Shown here one piece after another: positions 20,136-31,443 of a stretch of DNA of 64,000 bases. The stretch is from positions 1 to 64,000 of the forward strand of contig JAHQRK010000049.1 in NCBI GenBank assembly GCA_019828595.1, in the 5' to 3' direction. How positions within the stretch are numbered: position 1 is the stretch's first letter; each line of letters opens with the position of its first letter. This stretch comes from Aphanomyces cochlioides (taxonomy: Eukaryota > Oomycota > Saprolegniomycetes > Saprolegniales > Verrucalvaceae). The notes beneath the pieces were generated by a model that was given only the letters and a program-made list of their open reading frames with translations, did not search any database and was not told where the DNA came from. Made by a program: the position numbers and the translations under genes.

Positions 20136-21619
20136 TAAATTCGAGAGAACTTTTCGATCTTTATCCGGATTCGGATAAGTTGATTGAAGTGGTCCAAGCG
20201 GAACAAGATCCCATCAAGCGCGCGATGGATCGCAATGCGAAGAAGCCCAGAGCATCAAAAGCAATACGTTCTTTGCTACCAGTCGACGTAATCATCAAGA
20301 TTGCGTTTTGCATTCCAGTCGCTGCTGATCTGTTTGCGTTTCTGGAAGCTCTCCGTCCATACAACCTCCTTGGTCCTCTGGAGCATCTCTACCAGCTCGG
20401 CATGCGACTCGATCGTTCGTTTTACTTATGGCCTTGCTTGCGACTTCCTCCTTCGCTTGATGAATGGTCTGTATCATACGAAGCGATCGCCAAGTACTAC
20501 TCGAAAGTAATCATCTACGACTTCAAGCACGCTACGTGGCTCAAGTACCATTTGAATCCGACGGTGAAGATTGAGTGGGTTGTCAAGAATTTTCCAGCTG
20601 CATGGGAGATACCAGAAGATATATGGGAGCTAAGAATTATCCAAGCTGTTCGATTTGGCTTCCTCATCGACGACTTTTCGTATGGCAAAGATGTGCTATC
20701 CCGACTGAAGCACTTGGAATCTTTGATATTCTGCGACGATCATGATCAGGAATCTCCAATTCGCCGTGGGCAATATGAAGATAACGACAGTAGTATGTGG
20801 GACTCAGTGTTTCAATTTGCAGCAGAGAGTCACCAGCTAACACAATTGCAAGTCGCAAGACATTCACATACAATGACAGAAACCACTTTGGTAAACCTCA
20901 CCGAATGGTTCCGCAGTCAACCCGTCCGACTGTTTGATTGCAAGGGAGGGACATGGCATCAAGTCGACAACGACATAAAGCAAAACTTTTACAAAGCCAT
21001 GTTCAATTGCCCCACTTTGGACGAGCTCACGCTAGCGAATTGTAACCTCGACGACGTGGATGTATCTCGATTGACATTCTCAATGCGATCTTTGGAATTG
21101 GAACAATGCAACTTTCGCTCTGCTTTTATTTCTTCTATGGCCAGTCGATTGGAAGGTTCAAGAATCACTCATCTGGTGCTTGATATACCCCGCCACAACG
21201 TAAGCGTTGACAGCATGGAGTGTTTGTTACAAGTCATACCGCGTACAAAAATCAAGCACTTGGTTTTGATAAATTTGCCGTTTGCCAGTGAAGAGCTCTG
21301 CAAGTTGGCCCTGTTGTTCGAAAATTGCACGGTAGAAACGTTATCGCTGCACACTCTTTATTTTGCTGCCTCCTTTGCCCAAAGTCTTGCAACAGCTATT
21401 CAAAACAACCATACAGTTCGTGAATTGGAGGTGATGAGGAGTGGAATTGGAATCCCCAATTTGCGTCTTTTAATCCAAAGCATCTGCCACTCCAGTCGAT
21501 TGGTGACAAGAAAGCGACTCAGATTGACAACGTCAGGTAGAATGTCGGAGTTAGATGTCAAATCACTCGACGACTTTGCCAAGGAATGTGGAGGGGAGTT
21601 CAAATTCAACATGTGTTGA
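20129..21619 (+). CDS. F-box-like/leucine-rich repeat family protein, intact (496 aa or 464 aa)
   Basis: Two starts are possible. The ATG at 20129 lies inside the MITE end and gives an extended N-terminus with LYPDSDKLIEVVQAEQD, also present in the fragment at 15941. The ATG at 20224 gives MDRNAKKPRASKAIRS, matching the start used for the gene at 17382. The protein then has the F-box-like block (SLLPVDVIIKIAFCIPVAAD), IAKYYSKVIIYDF, RSQPVRLFDCKGGTW, FYKAMFNCPTLDELTLAN and leucine-rich repeats (KIKHLVLINLPF, NHTVRELEVMR), ending ECGGEFKFNMC. No lesion is seen. The upstream region was replaced by the MITE, so its promoter may have changed. Function is inferred only (possible SCF substrate receptor). 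Confidence 0.8.
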   Translation: MTINSRELFDLYPDSDKLIEVVQAEQDPIKRAMDRNAKKPRASKAIRSLLPVDVIIKIAFCIPVAADLFAFLEALRPYNLLGPLEHLYQLGMRLDRSFYLWPCLRLPPSLDEWSVSYEAIAKYYSKVIIYDFKHATWLKYHLNPTVKIEWVVKNFPAAWEIPEDIWELRIIQAVRFGFLIDDFSYGKDVLSRLKHLESLIFCDDHDQESPIRRGQYEDNDSSMWDSVFQFAAESHQLTQLQVARHSHTMTETTLVNLTEWFRSQPVRLFDCKGGTWHQVDNDIKQNFYKAMFNCPTLDELTLANCNLDDVDVSRLTFSMRSLELEQCNFRSAFISSMASRLEGSRITHLVLDIPRHNVSVDSMECLLQVIPRTKIKHLVLINLPFASEELCKLALLFENCTVETLSLHTLYFAASFAQSLATAIQNNHTVRELEVMRSGIGIPNLRLLIQSICHSSRLVTRKRLRLTTSGRMSELDVKSLDDFAKECGGEFKFNMC

Positions 21620-21749
21620 CAAGACCTAATCTACATTCAAATCGCATTCAAATTCTTTCAATTATTCACTACACCCTTCGACTTGTTGGTACCTTCTTAC
21701 AGACATCTTGAATACTGCTCTCCCATCGCACTTTTCGCTGAAGTTAATT

Positions 21750-21863
21750 TTTTCTTCCTGGCTCAGTTGATCCGTTTGCCTCTCTTGTATACTGTCCATG
21801 AATTCTAACGATAGAATCCAGTGACATTGTGAACAAAGTTGTGGGCATGCGGGGTTTCTTCAT
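21750..21863 (-). pseudogene. N-terminal relic of the F-box-like/LRR family
   Basis: From the ATG at 21863 the frame reads MKKPRMPTTLFTMSLDSIV, matching the start of the copy at 12177 (MKKPRKPTPFFATLPVNV), then loses similarity and stops after about 38 codons. Adjacent to, and on the same strand as, the larger copy at 22230-23477. Confidence 0.55.
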
Positions 21864-22229
21864 GATTGAAATTTGAAATCCTCTGCAGCCAAAGGATTCA
21901 AAGACATTATTTTCGAATGAGGGGCCATCTTCATACGGAATTGCAATAATGACAATATTCTTGAATGTTCTTGGGTTTTAGCCCGGCTGCTCATAACGAG
22001 TAGGCAGCAAATTGTTTCAATGAAATTCGCTGTGTATGACAACCTCCTCTATGGGGAAACTGTTCTAGATTGGTTCAATTACCAAGAGGGTTGCTTTTCA
22101 AAATATCAGCTTCCTCAAGTATGGAAAGCACCTCAGCATCGAAGAACTTTTTGTTGTTGCATTTATGGACAAATGTGCAGCCGCATTTCATCGCAAACTC
22201 TTTGAGCGACTTGGCAGTGGATCCTGTCA

Positions 22230-23477
22230 TTAATCTCCAACCGACGAGATTAGCTTGCCGCGTTTTCGCCGAACGGAGCGATTGGGATGTGCCACGCTTT
22301 CAATTAAGAGTCGCAGATCATGAGTTGAAAGATTTCTAGAGTCCAAATCCAATTCATAAATCGTTTGATTGTTTCGAATCGCGTTTGCAAGATTGCCAGC
22401 AACAGTGGAAGACCAATTTAGAACGCGCAACAAGAGCTTGTCTAGCGTGCATTTTTCAATCCGATGAGCAAACTTGCACCAATTTGCATCACTGAGCGAC
22501 AAGCTTGTCAAATCTAAGCTCTTGATTCGCGTTTTGGGCAAAACTTGAAGGAGAGACTCGATGCCAACAAAGTTTGTGTCGTCCAGATTACCGTGCAGTT
22601 GGAGATGAATCACTTTAGAGCCTTCTAATCGACTGGCCAAGGATTTCAACAAGTTGGAGTCCCAAAATGAATTGTGCAATTCCAATGTCTGCATTTCAAA
22701 CGTCAAATGAGTGAAGTCCACATCGCTGAGATCCCACGATGACAACATGAGCCTGTCTAGTGTAGGGCAATTGAACATGGCTCGATAGATCGCGTCGCCT
22801 CTGTAAGGCCAGCCTCCTGACGTGCACTCAAAGACTCGGACAGGTTGATTCAAGAACCACTTGGTGAGATTGATCTGGTTGGATCCCGTCATATCCAGAA
22901 ACTCATTCGCGATTTGAAACTCTCTGATCTGGTTGCTGGTTGCGAGGAATTCAAAAATATCATCTACGTCTCCGCCGTTATGGACAGCCAAGGACGTCAA
23001 GTGGCTGAGGCGTTCCAGTAAATCTTTCCAGCCTGTTGTTGTATCATAGCCGCAGTTGACAATCAGACGGGTGATTGGCAGGTCAAACCAACCGTCTGGT
23101 AGCTCTTTGATGGCTGACAACGTATTGATAGTCCATTCAACTGTAGCGATCGAATTCAGATGTTCCAGCAGCCATTGAGCATCACATGTGTCTTCTACCG
23201 CAACATGCAAGTACAATTTGGTGATGGCTTCAAATGAAGAGCGGCAACTTGTGTCTGGCGTCGAAGGTCCGAGACATAGTGTGGGCCACAAGTCTTCATG
23301 ATCGTTTGACTTGCTGAGCTGGTAGAGATCCTCGAGAGGACCGAGATTGTTGAGTGGACTAAGCACTTCTAGGAAGGCAAACAAGTCGTCTGCATCAGGT
23401 ATGGCAAATGCAATCTTCATGACAACGTCCATTGGTAGCATCGAGCATGCTGGAGCATTTCGTCTGGGCTTCTTCAT
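22230..23477 (-). CDS. F-box-like/LRR family protein, C-terminus altered by a frameshift (415 aa)
   Basis: Open from ATG 23477 (MKKPRRNAPACSMLPMDVV). It has the F-box-like block (VMKIAFAIPDADDLFAFLE), RSSFEAITKLYLHVAVED, NQPVRVFECTSGGW, IYRAMFNCPTLDRLMLSS and leucine-rich repeats (NQTIYELDLDSRN). It ends after GKLISSVGD, about 20-30 residues earlier than relatives. In another frame just downstream the family C-terminus continues, STAKSLKEFAMKCGCTFVHK, running to a TGA near 22077. A single late frameshift has therefore trimmed the last helix; most of the protein could still be made. The region 22077-22230 should be read as former coding sequence. Confidence 0.7.
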   Translation of the reverse strand: MKKPRRNAPACSMLPMDVVMKIAFAIPDADDLFAFLEVLSPLNNLGPLEDLYQLSKSNDHEDLWPTLCLGPSTPDTSCRSSFEAITKLYLHVAVEDTCDAQWLLEHLNSIATVEWTINTLSAIKELPDGWFDLPITRLIVNCGYDTTTGWKDLLERLSHLTSLAVHNGGDVDDIFEFLATSNQIREFQIANEFLDMTGSNQINLTKWFLNQPVRVFECTSGGWPYRGDAIYRAMFNCPTLDRLMLSSWDLSDVDFTHLTFEMQTLELHNSFWDSNLLKSLASRLEGSKVIHLQLHGNLDDTNFVGIESLLQVLPKTRIKSLDLTSLSLSDANWCKFAHRIEKCTLDKLLLRVLNWSSTVAGNLANAIRNNQTIYELDLDSRNLSTHDLRLLIESVAHPNRSVRRKRGKLISSVGD

Positions 23478-23564
23478 GGCTTATGAACTGTCGGAAGTGC
23501 GGTCGTCTCAGTCACTTTCCCATCATGGCCAATCGAAAATCGTCTATTCCGAATGATGGTTCTA

Positions 23565-23786
23565 TTGTCTTTTTTTGTTATTTTTGACTAAAAATTGAAA
23601 TATTCTCAAATACTATTCAGGTATAGTGAGTTCAAGTGTAATATGAAAGTACATTTAATAAAGTAAAGTTTTGAATATGTGTTTTGCGTGTGTTTTTGTG
23701 AAGAAGGTAAATAATCGATTATGATTGGCTATAGATTTCGGAAAAATAGATACATTTTTCACCCCAGTCACAATTTAGAGTGTATG
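23565..23786 (+). mobile_element. MITE family 3, copy 1
   Basis: Starts TTGTCTTTTTTTGTTATTT after a TA and ends near GTGTATG before TA at 23787-23788. It has the GTGTGTTTT-rich centre and ATGATTGGCTATAG motif that link it to families 1 and 2. Copy 2 follows immediately in direct orientation (23789 on). Confidence 0.7.
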
Positions 23787-23918
23787 TATTGTCTTTTCAC
23801 TGACAGTGGTGGAAAGCATCGAGGGGACTTCAACAAAAAATATCATATTTTAGGTAAGGTGCAACTTTGAACCAAAATATCCATTTCTGACGTACCTGTG
23901 ACGGAGTATACGTAGTTA

Positions 23919-25794
23919 ACAGTCCCGGACACCATCGAGACCCCATCCGGATAAAATATTAATAGTCGAGGGATTTACACGATGAATAATCTCAGGAAAG
24001 TTTATACTCACAGAAAATAAAGTTTACACAAATATAGATTTTCGTCGTCTAAATCATTCATCAAAATCACTTTCACTTCCGAAATCGCTTCCATCTTCAC
24101 TCTCGTCTAATGGACTGTCTTGATCACCATCAGCGACATCCAATTCATGGAGGTAGTCATGCAATTTTCCAACTTCTCTCTCAGCAACTCGGATGCATCC
24201 ATAGATTGTGGAAGGCTTCAGTTCATCGAATGCAGCTCTGAGGCGTACCTCCACTTCTTTGAATTTTGTTGACGTGGAGTATTGACGACCAACGGTGCCT
24301 TTAACGTTGGCCCAAACCAATTCAATTGGCTGTAGGTTGGAAAAATGGGGTGGAGTGAACACAACACGGTGGCCAGCAGCTTCTGCCATCTGAACAACGA
24401 CAGGTTTAACGTTTTGAATGATGAACGAGCATAACTTCTCCCAAAGAGTTGACTTCATTTCATTCTCCTCGAATGTAATCCCGTACTTTGTGCAAGCAGC
24501 TTGCAATATAGACTTCCGACTGCCACGTTTTGGGGTGTCATTTGGGAGCCCTTTATGGTAGGATGCATTATCCATTACAATACAAGCTCGTTGAATTCCT
24601 TCATTCACCAGACTTGTCAACAAACGACCGAACCATGCAACAAAATATGAATGGTTGAACATAGCATGATAGTCTTTGGTTTCTTTTTTGCCCATCTTCT
24701 TGCCACCTTCAAAAATATCCAATCTAAGCACACGAGATCTGGACTCTCCACCATCCACAATTGCAGCAATGAAACAATATCACCGCCCTTTCTGGTTTGC
24801 GCGAACAGTGGTGTCCATTGGATCATTCGGGTCAAACAAACTATCTTGGAGTTGGCAGTAATGATGATGAATGAATGATTCGTCGAGATAAACCATCGTA
24901 GGTCCATCCAGATCATTCAAGCAGTGGTGTATATCCAAGACGTACAAATCGCGTAATTGAGCATGTTTGGCTGATAGGTGGTAGCCGCTGCTTGGCTTTT
25001 TCCCCCGCTTGAAGCCCAGGTGACATAAAAATCGGCGAACCATGCGTAAAGCAGATTGTACAAAGTGGTTGCACGTTGAATCCACATTGAGAAGTCCCAT
25101 TTCAATAAAAAAAGCCATAACATCGTTAGCTACTGTCCGCTCGCGAGCGAGTCGACGTTCACGAACAAATGCTTGGACGGATGAGACTACGTACGGGGTG
25201 CGTGGTATGATGGATGCGTGATTTGTCTTGTTTGCTGGCGCCTGCGCAACGAAGACCGTTCCAGTCGCCATGAATTCCCCCACACTCGCTCGCTTGCCTT
25301 GTCATCACCCCGTCCAAGAATCGAGGCCACAGTGACACTGGCCCCAGGCTCTCCAGACTTGCGAAAATGGGCTTGGAGCATGATGATGTCGAGTTGTTCT
25401 TCACGGGTCAAAGCTCTTGGACGTTGCTTCTTGACAAGAGCGACGATTGCTTCGTATTCTTCTTGGGAGAGCTTCGTCATTTGCAACCAAATTGATAATG
25501 ACTGGAGGCTGAAAATTCGAGAGGTTTGTTGAATGTTCTTTTCCTTTAGAAATTTATATTTCTAGACTTGTCAAAAACATTAAATAGTACAGGTTATTGT
25601 GTTTTACAATGAGTTTTGACAATCATTTAGTCATATTTTTGATGATTTCAGACAGGATATGAAGTTTTAGAAGAATCAAAGATCAGAGAACGACCTACCT
25701 TTCGATATCTCAAAACCATACAAAAAAAAATTAAAATTGATGAAAAAATGGTGAAGTTATGCTAAAATGGGGTCTCGATGATGTCCGGGACTGT
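23919..25794 (-). mobile_element. Tc1/mariner-type transposon (1.88 kb)
   Basis: Inverted ends ACAGTCCCGGACACCATCGA (left) and the reverse complement of ACAGTCCCGGACATCATCGA (right), with a TA on the left and AA on the right as a degraded duplication. One long transposase gene lies on the minus strand. It is nested within the element at 23804-26305, so it is the youngest of the three layers. Confidence 0.85.
24054..25480 (-). pseudogene. Tc1/IS630-type DDE transposase, one stop and one frameshift
   Basis: The N-terminal part starts MTKLSQEEYEAIVALVKKQ at 25480; a frameshift near 25290 leads into ATGTVFVAQAPANKTNH, a winged-helix-like region, then the catalytic core. Visible motifs: MVYLDESFIHHHY (first D), CIVMDNASYHKG (second D) and FSNLQPIELVWANVKG (third acidic residue, E). 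An in-frame TGA at 24780-24782 separates NQKGR from YCFIAAIVDGGESRSR; relatives normally have a sense codon here. The C-terminus is strongly acidic (DGSDFGSESDFDE). The enzyme would cut and paste the element at TA sites. Two lesions only, so decay is recent. Confidence 0.85.
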
Positions 25795-26538
25795 AAATAT
25801 AAATATTCGAATGTTATTCATATTTGATGGTTCAAACGATGGTCCCAAGTCCTTCTTAACCACTTAAGCGGTCACAAGGCACATGAATATCGTTTTTTAT
25901 CGGATAAATGTATTGTCAGTCTTTTTAATTCATGGATATGGCATTGAATAAACGTATTTTATTGCATATTCGTTCTCTCAATTATCGTCCATCATTTGCA
26001 AAATCAATATAATCGAATATGAGAGACTTCGATCATCCAACTAATTTTTCTTGAACCTCTTGACAAATTATGTGATCAGTTTTGTCAAATAATTTCAATT
26101 AAACAGATAATAGAATATAAGGATGAAAAATGAATATCACTCTCGACTACATTTCATCGTTTCTTGTATCTATGTGGTTTTAAAGGATTGTATTCATACA
26201 GTCGTTATCACCAGAAAAAACTGCATAGGAAAACTGTTTTTATTTGTTCCAGTGTAATTTATTGGGTCAAAACATAAAAAGTCCCCTCGATGCTTTCCAC
26301 CACTGTGAAATTTGTATTTTTGACTAAAAATTGAAATATTCTCAAATACAATTCAGGTATAGTGAGTTCAAGTGTAATGTGAAAGTAAATTGAATAAAGT
26401 AAAGTTTTGAATGTGTGTTTTGTGTGTGTTTTTGTCAAGAAGACAAATACTCGATTCTGATTAGCTATAGATTTCGAATAGATTTGGAAAAATAGATACA
26501 TTTTTCACCCCGTTCACAATTTATAGTGTATGTAACAA

Positions 26539-28485
26539 TAACAAGAGAAAATATAAGCATTTGACTATTGTGCTTTCGAGCAAAATTTCGGATATCGGCG
26601 TGTTATCTACAAAATCACACCGAGGTTGTATTTCTGGCGATGGAGCCAATCATGTCTTAGATAAATCAAATGAATGGATTTTGATTGGGTAAAATTACTC
26701 CTCAGTAGAATATTTTGGGATTTTATCGTGATGCAAATCACACTCAAAGTGTGCTCCAGGGTGTGGTAAAACTGGCCAATCAGGCGCCAAATCACACCAA
26801 AAATCACACCCGGCTGATGATATTGATGCCCGTCATAACATTTGTCGACTGCATTAGATGCTGCACGACTCGATTTTGCTGTTTTCTACCGAGACATCTA
26901 ATATATGATTGAGGTTGTCTCCTGTGTTTTGTGATCATTTAGCTTTTTGTCGGTGGCTGAGAGATGATGCAGTCGCACAACATCTCTATCAGCGTACTAT
27001 ATGAATTCTTTCAGTTGTTCTGGTGAAAACAGGCCAGGTTTGGCTTTGTCTGTACTGACAAGTCTCCTAGAGACTGACATTGAAGTGATTTGTAGATTTC
27101 TATACAGTTTGGACATAGGAATAATGCATTTCGAACAGCTATCTAGCCATAAAATGTTGATTATCACGATTAATTTCCAGCAACTTCGAGCGTACATTCT
27201 CCGTACACAGCACGAACATTCGCTGTGCTTCAGTCTAGAGACATGCAATATTTCGCCTGCGACCATTCTCTTTCGACGTTTTCCGCCTTAAACTGTGGAC
27301 ACTTCAACTCAACGCTGACATGGAGCTCACTACATGCTGCGTACTTATTTGTGTAATTATACAATGTTATCTGTTGTTCCTGGTGTATATCAACACAATA
27401 CCTATGCATCGACAATCTAGACTCGACTAGCCGTGTTGTCGCCCTCGACTTCGCCTTGCTGTCTTGGGTTTTGTCGACAACAAGAGTACTTTCAATTTTA
27501 GCCAATCATGTAATGGTGTGATTGGCAGTGTGATGTTTCGAAAGAACGGTCGTGGTCGTGATTTGTTGAGTCGTTTATCAATCGTTTTGATTGGCTAATA
27601 TAACATTCAAGACCAATTTGGACCAATCAAATGTTGACATTGAAAATTCAGCCAATGGGATCGATTCGCGGATCGGTTCTTTGGCGTGATTCGATTGCAC
27701 CACTACCCAAAATTTGTATCAAATCAATAATATCGCAAGTGAAAATTCCTCAAGACTCAACTCTAAGATTGACATGAGATCAAGTAGAGTGGCGCGTTGA
27801 CCGTCTTTGTCCAAGGGCTACCTTGGTAGTCGATCTTGTCGATAGAGGATCACGATGCAATGCGAATATGAATAATCGATGTCTTCATTCCATTTTTGGA
27901 AACTATTGCACAAAATGTAAGGTGCAGATTGAATCCCATGCCAAAAACCGGGCCTTCTATTCGACCTCTCATTTTGATTGCACAGTGACTAAAGTATTGA
28001 TCCATCCTTGCTGACTTCGAGTTGAAAGTTTTGGTCGAAACTCGCTTGCCGTGGAGTTCGAATAAGACAAGGCTTGAAAACTTTGCATCATCACCACCAA
28101 GTCACGTCCATTTCTCGAAATGTGTTCGAAAAATATCCAAGTCCACAGTCGACGAAGACTGTCCAGGCGATGTTTTCACTGCATATCTTCAAGGAAGAGC
28201 AGATCAATCGCATCTCTGCATTGAATAGATCGACTGTCTTGTCAGTTTTACCATCAAGAGCGGAGTTGTTCTCTCATTGACGCCCCTCATGTGATTTTCC
28301 GTAAAGGTACTCGGAATATCTACTGCTTGTGGCAGTTTGCCACTGATCCTTGAGGCGACGTCAAATTGTTGTGCGGCCGCGAGAAGCGATTGTGCGATGT
28401 CAAATGATACATTGAGCTCTAGCTCCATAGTATTTTGGTATTCCAACTTGGTTGAACATCTAAAGCACTCCGAGACGTATTCTAA
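26539..28485. other. Non-coding, repeat-like, no gene recognised
   Basis: AT-rich with many AATCACACC and GCCAATCA words. A family 2-like end (ACTATTGTGCTTTCGAGC) lies at 26572 and ATTTGTATCAAATCAATAATA near 27715, which suggests another old MITE. Open frames at 27001-27291 and 28204-28446 show no recognisable domain. Confidence 0.4.
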
Positions 28486-29567
28486 CTAACAACCACAACC
28501 AGCGGCAAACGCTTGGAGCGATTTGACTGTCATAGCCTCCATTGCCACGTTCCATGTTCGCCATTGGAAACGCTACGCCTGAACTGATCGACTGAGATGA
28601 CGACGCTTTGAATCAAGAGTTGTAAGTCGGGAATTGAAATGTCTCTCTCGTAGTATAGACATTTCAATAGTCGAATAGGCCAATTTTTCTCAATGACCGT
28701 CGCTACGCTTGCAACAATCGAGGCGCACATATCAGCAACACCCAGAGTAAACGTTTCCAAAGCACATTTTTCGAGCATCGGAGCCAATTTGCACCAATTT
28801 TCCCGCGGGAAACGCAATCCGGTCCAAGGTAAATGGCAGATCGATGTACTTTCAACAGACATTCCATCGCGTCGGCGTTGACATTAACGTTGTCCTCAAG
28901 CTCGAGTCGCAAGACTTTGGACAGCTCAATCGGCTCGCTAACAACTTGACAGTGTCAGAGTCGAGATCGTTGAGTGGCAACGACTGGATGGACAATCTCA
29001 GTCGAGTGAAATCCACATCGTCAAAGTTGAAATATAAAAACAATTTGAGTCTCTCCAGAGAGGAATGGCTTGGTAAAACGATTGATTGAGCTCGTTGTCC
29101 ACGTCAGTCCAGTCTTCATCTTGAGGGGTAAAGTCAAACACTTGGCAGGTTGGACGACGAAACCATGCCATGAGGTTGGTTCGATTGGCTTCAGTAAGTA
29201 GATATCCCCATAGTACAACTCGTATTTCGTTGAGCAGATCACTTGTGACCACAAATTCAAAGAAATCATGACACATTGCATGATAATCCTCTTCGTCTGG
29301 CTCGTAAGAATTGTCATAATTTGCAGTCAACAAAGACGTCAAGTGGGATAGTCGAGGCAAAACATCCCTGCAAGGCAATTGAAATGTGAGAAATGCGGAG
29401 GTCTCAAAAATCTTTCGGAATTTGGAAACGTCTCGACAAACCACTCAATCGATGCCATGGGATGCAAATGCTTATTGTACGAGTGGGCATCTTCTGCGTC
29501 GTAGCTATCTCCTTGCAAATGACAAGATTCGAGTCGTACTTGGCATTGTCTTTGTACCATTTTAGTA
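28486..29567 (-). pseudogene. Decayed, 5'-truncated F-box-like/LRR copy
   Basis: The similarity starts at a Tyr-Lys-Asp-Asn-Ala-Lys-Tyr stretch near 29567, so the F-box-like part is missing. It continues in changing frames: HLHPMASIEWFVETFPNS, a deletion, then YHAMCHDFFEFVVTSDLL, RRPTCQVFDFTPQDEDW, LNQSFYQAI, SIQSLPLNDLDSDTVKLLAS and a C-terminus TVKSLQAFAAGCGC at 28486. At least five frame changes. Its nearest relative is the copy at 32452-33278 on the other strand, truncated at almost the same 5' point. Confidence 0.75.
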
Positions 29568-30098
29568 GTCCATTCTTCAGAGTTATTACCTTATCGGTCA
29601 GTTGAAGGATTTGATTGGGTAATTTTTCTTCACCTGTGAGCTCTGTGGTCTATGCTAAATTCGATTGATGAGTACCAAAATGGCTCAACCCCAGCGGTGA
29701 TTCTCACTCTCCAGTGATCGTTCTTGCGAGGTGAGCCATGGCCAGCGACGACACTGACTGCTTGTGTTTGGCTTGCAGTTTCAACCGACTGATGATTTAG
29801 GCTAGTTGGTTGGGGTGCACAACATATTGTACTAGCACAGATTTAACTCGCAGGAAATATTTGTATTCGATTCCAAGAGAACCGATGAGCCCCAACCGTG
29901 CAAACATAACATCCCTGTGAACTTACAGTGTCAGCAGACCAACTTTCCGTGTGTCAACTGCCTCGTCGACATCTTCCTCAAGACATCCTGCTTGATATTT
30001 AAGGGGAATACACACGAGAACAATCGAGTGTTCGCACAAGTGTACCGTGAAATTGAGATGCTTGTTGCGTAAGAGGATATCTTTTCCACCTGAACCTT
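29568..30098. other. Intergenic, nothing recognised
   Basis: No conserved frame; separates two minus-strand copies of the family. Confidence 0.4.
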
Positions 30099-31443
30099 TC
30101 ATTCGATTGAAGCAATCACGAAATCAAATCCAGATTCGATGGCAAACGCTTTCAGTGACTCCGCCCCTTTATTGTTCCATGACTTCAACTGGAGCCGTTT
30201 CAGCTTTGCCGGTCGCCTGGGATGAGCAATGCGTCGAATCAAATGTTCCACACCAGGAATGGTCCAATTCTTCCACACAAACTCCAAACTACATAATGTC
30301 GTTGCTTTTTGAGTCGCCACTATCAGAGAGTATCAACCCAGGGGGGATGGATTTAAAGAAATCGACCGACAAAAATTCCAAAGGGCATTCCGCAAACAAC
30401 GGAGCCAATGCACACCATTCTATACTCGAACAGTCGATTTCGGTCAATTGCAAGCGCGTGATAGATGTCCGCGGCAAGATGCGCAATAGACGCTCCAAAC
30501 CAACTCTGGCGCCCGCGTACTCTTGAATCTCAAGTTCTTTGACTCTGGAGCCTTCCAATTGACTGATCACTGTCTCCATAGAAGCAGAGTCCACCTTGTA
30601 GAATTGCAATGACTCCATGGCAAATGAAATACCCGTGAGATCCACATCTTGAAAGTCCCAATCCGTGAGCTTGAGTGGTTTTAGTGGGCTAGTGAGCATG
30701 ACTTGAGAAAAAGATTGTTCCACGTCATGGTCGATTTCATCCCAAAGATGATTATTTTCCCCCGTTTTGAATTCAAACACTTGGGCTGTTCGTCGTCGGG
30801 ACCATTTGATAAGGTTGGTGGTGGCGTTGTCCGCTGTGAGGGAATGGTTTTCAGGAAACAATTGAAATTTTGCAAGCTGGTCACTCTTGGCAGCAAATTC
30901 AAACAAATCGTGCCAGATTCGATGATAATCGTCTTCGTTGTCGTCACAATATTTGTTGTCACCAATGCACAACGACGTCAAGTGGGCAAGTCGACGCAAA
31001 CTATTCTTGCAACGAAAACGGCGTTCCTCTTGCCACGTCAAGCAAATATTGACACGAGTAATTCGTAGTTTCCAAAACTTGTTGTAAACTTGATTCGCCT
31101 GGGGAAATTCCTCGACAAACCATTCGATCGAAGCCATGGGATTCAAATATTTCTCAAACCAGTCAGCATCTTCTGTGCGATAAATCACCACGTTTGAGTA
31201 GTACTTGGCTACAGCCTCGTATGAGGAAATATCTTTCCATAGTTTTAATGTTGGCCATAGTTGCGAGAGCTCTTCTTTCGAGTTCAAAAGCTCTTCAAGA
31301 GGACCCAGCTCGATGGAAGGCGACAAAGCTTTGAGAAACGCAAGGACATCTTCGCCGTCTGTAGTATAAAAAGTAATCTTCACGATAATGTCAAGTGGCA
31401 GCATGGACAGTGGAGATGACGTCGATGATCTCGACTTTTTCAT
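30099..31443 (-). pseudogene. F-box-like/LRR family gene with a single late frameshift
   Basis: From the family-type start MKKSRSSTSSPLSMLPLDI at 31443 (an ATG at 31572 would add 43 residues) the frame is open to 30289. It covers the F-box-like block (IIVKITFYTTDGEDVLAFLK), YEAVAKYYSNVVIYRTED, MASIEWFVEEFPQAN, RRTAQVFEFKTGEN, QSFSQVMLTSPLK and leucine-rich repeats (SITRLQLTEIDCSS). Near 30320 a one-base shift moves the reading to the next frame, where the family C-terminus continues as ATTLCSLEFVWKNWTIPG and ESLKAFAIESGFDF to a stop at 30099. A sequencing error or a very recent mutation would explain this. Confidence 0.75.

Larger units (their letters stand above)
23804..26305. mobile_element. 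2.5 kb element with 26 bp perfect terminal inverted repeats
   Basis: The left end CAGTGGTGGAAAGCATCGAG continues to 23829; the right end (26280-26305) is its exact reverse complement. A 3 bp TGA duplication flanks it (23801-23803, 26306-26308). Apart from the inner Tc1-type transposon it holds only about 626 bp of non-coding DNA, so it was a non-autonomous element. The superfamily is not settled: the 3 bp duplication could suit Harbinger or CACTA types, but the end sequence matches neither well. Confidence 0.75.
23789..26538 (+). mobile_element. MITE family 3, copy 2, interrupted by a 2.5 kb insertion
   Basis: The left 15 bp (TTGTCTTTTCACTGA) are at 23789-23803 and the remaining 230 bp at 26309-26538, ending TGTATGTAACAA before TA. 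The break is filled by the TIR element at 23804-26305 with a TGA duplication. Joined, the two parts resemble copy 1 over their whole length. Confidence 0.7.
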
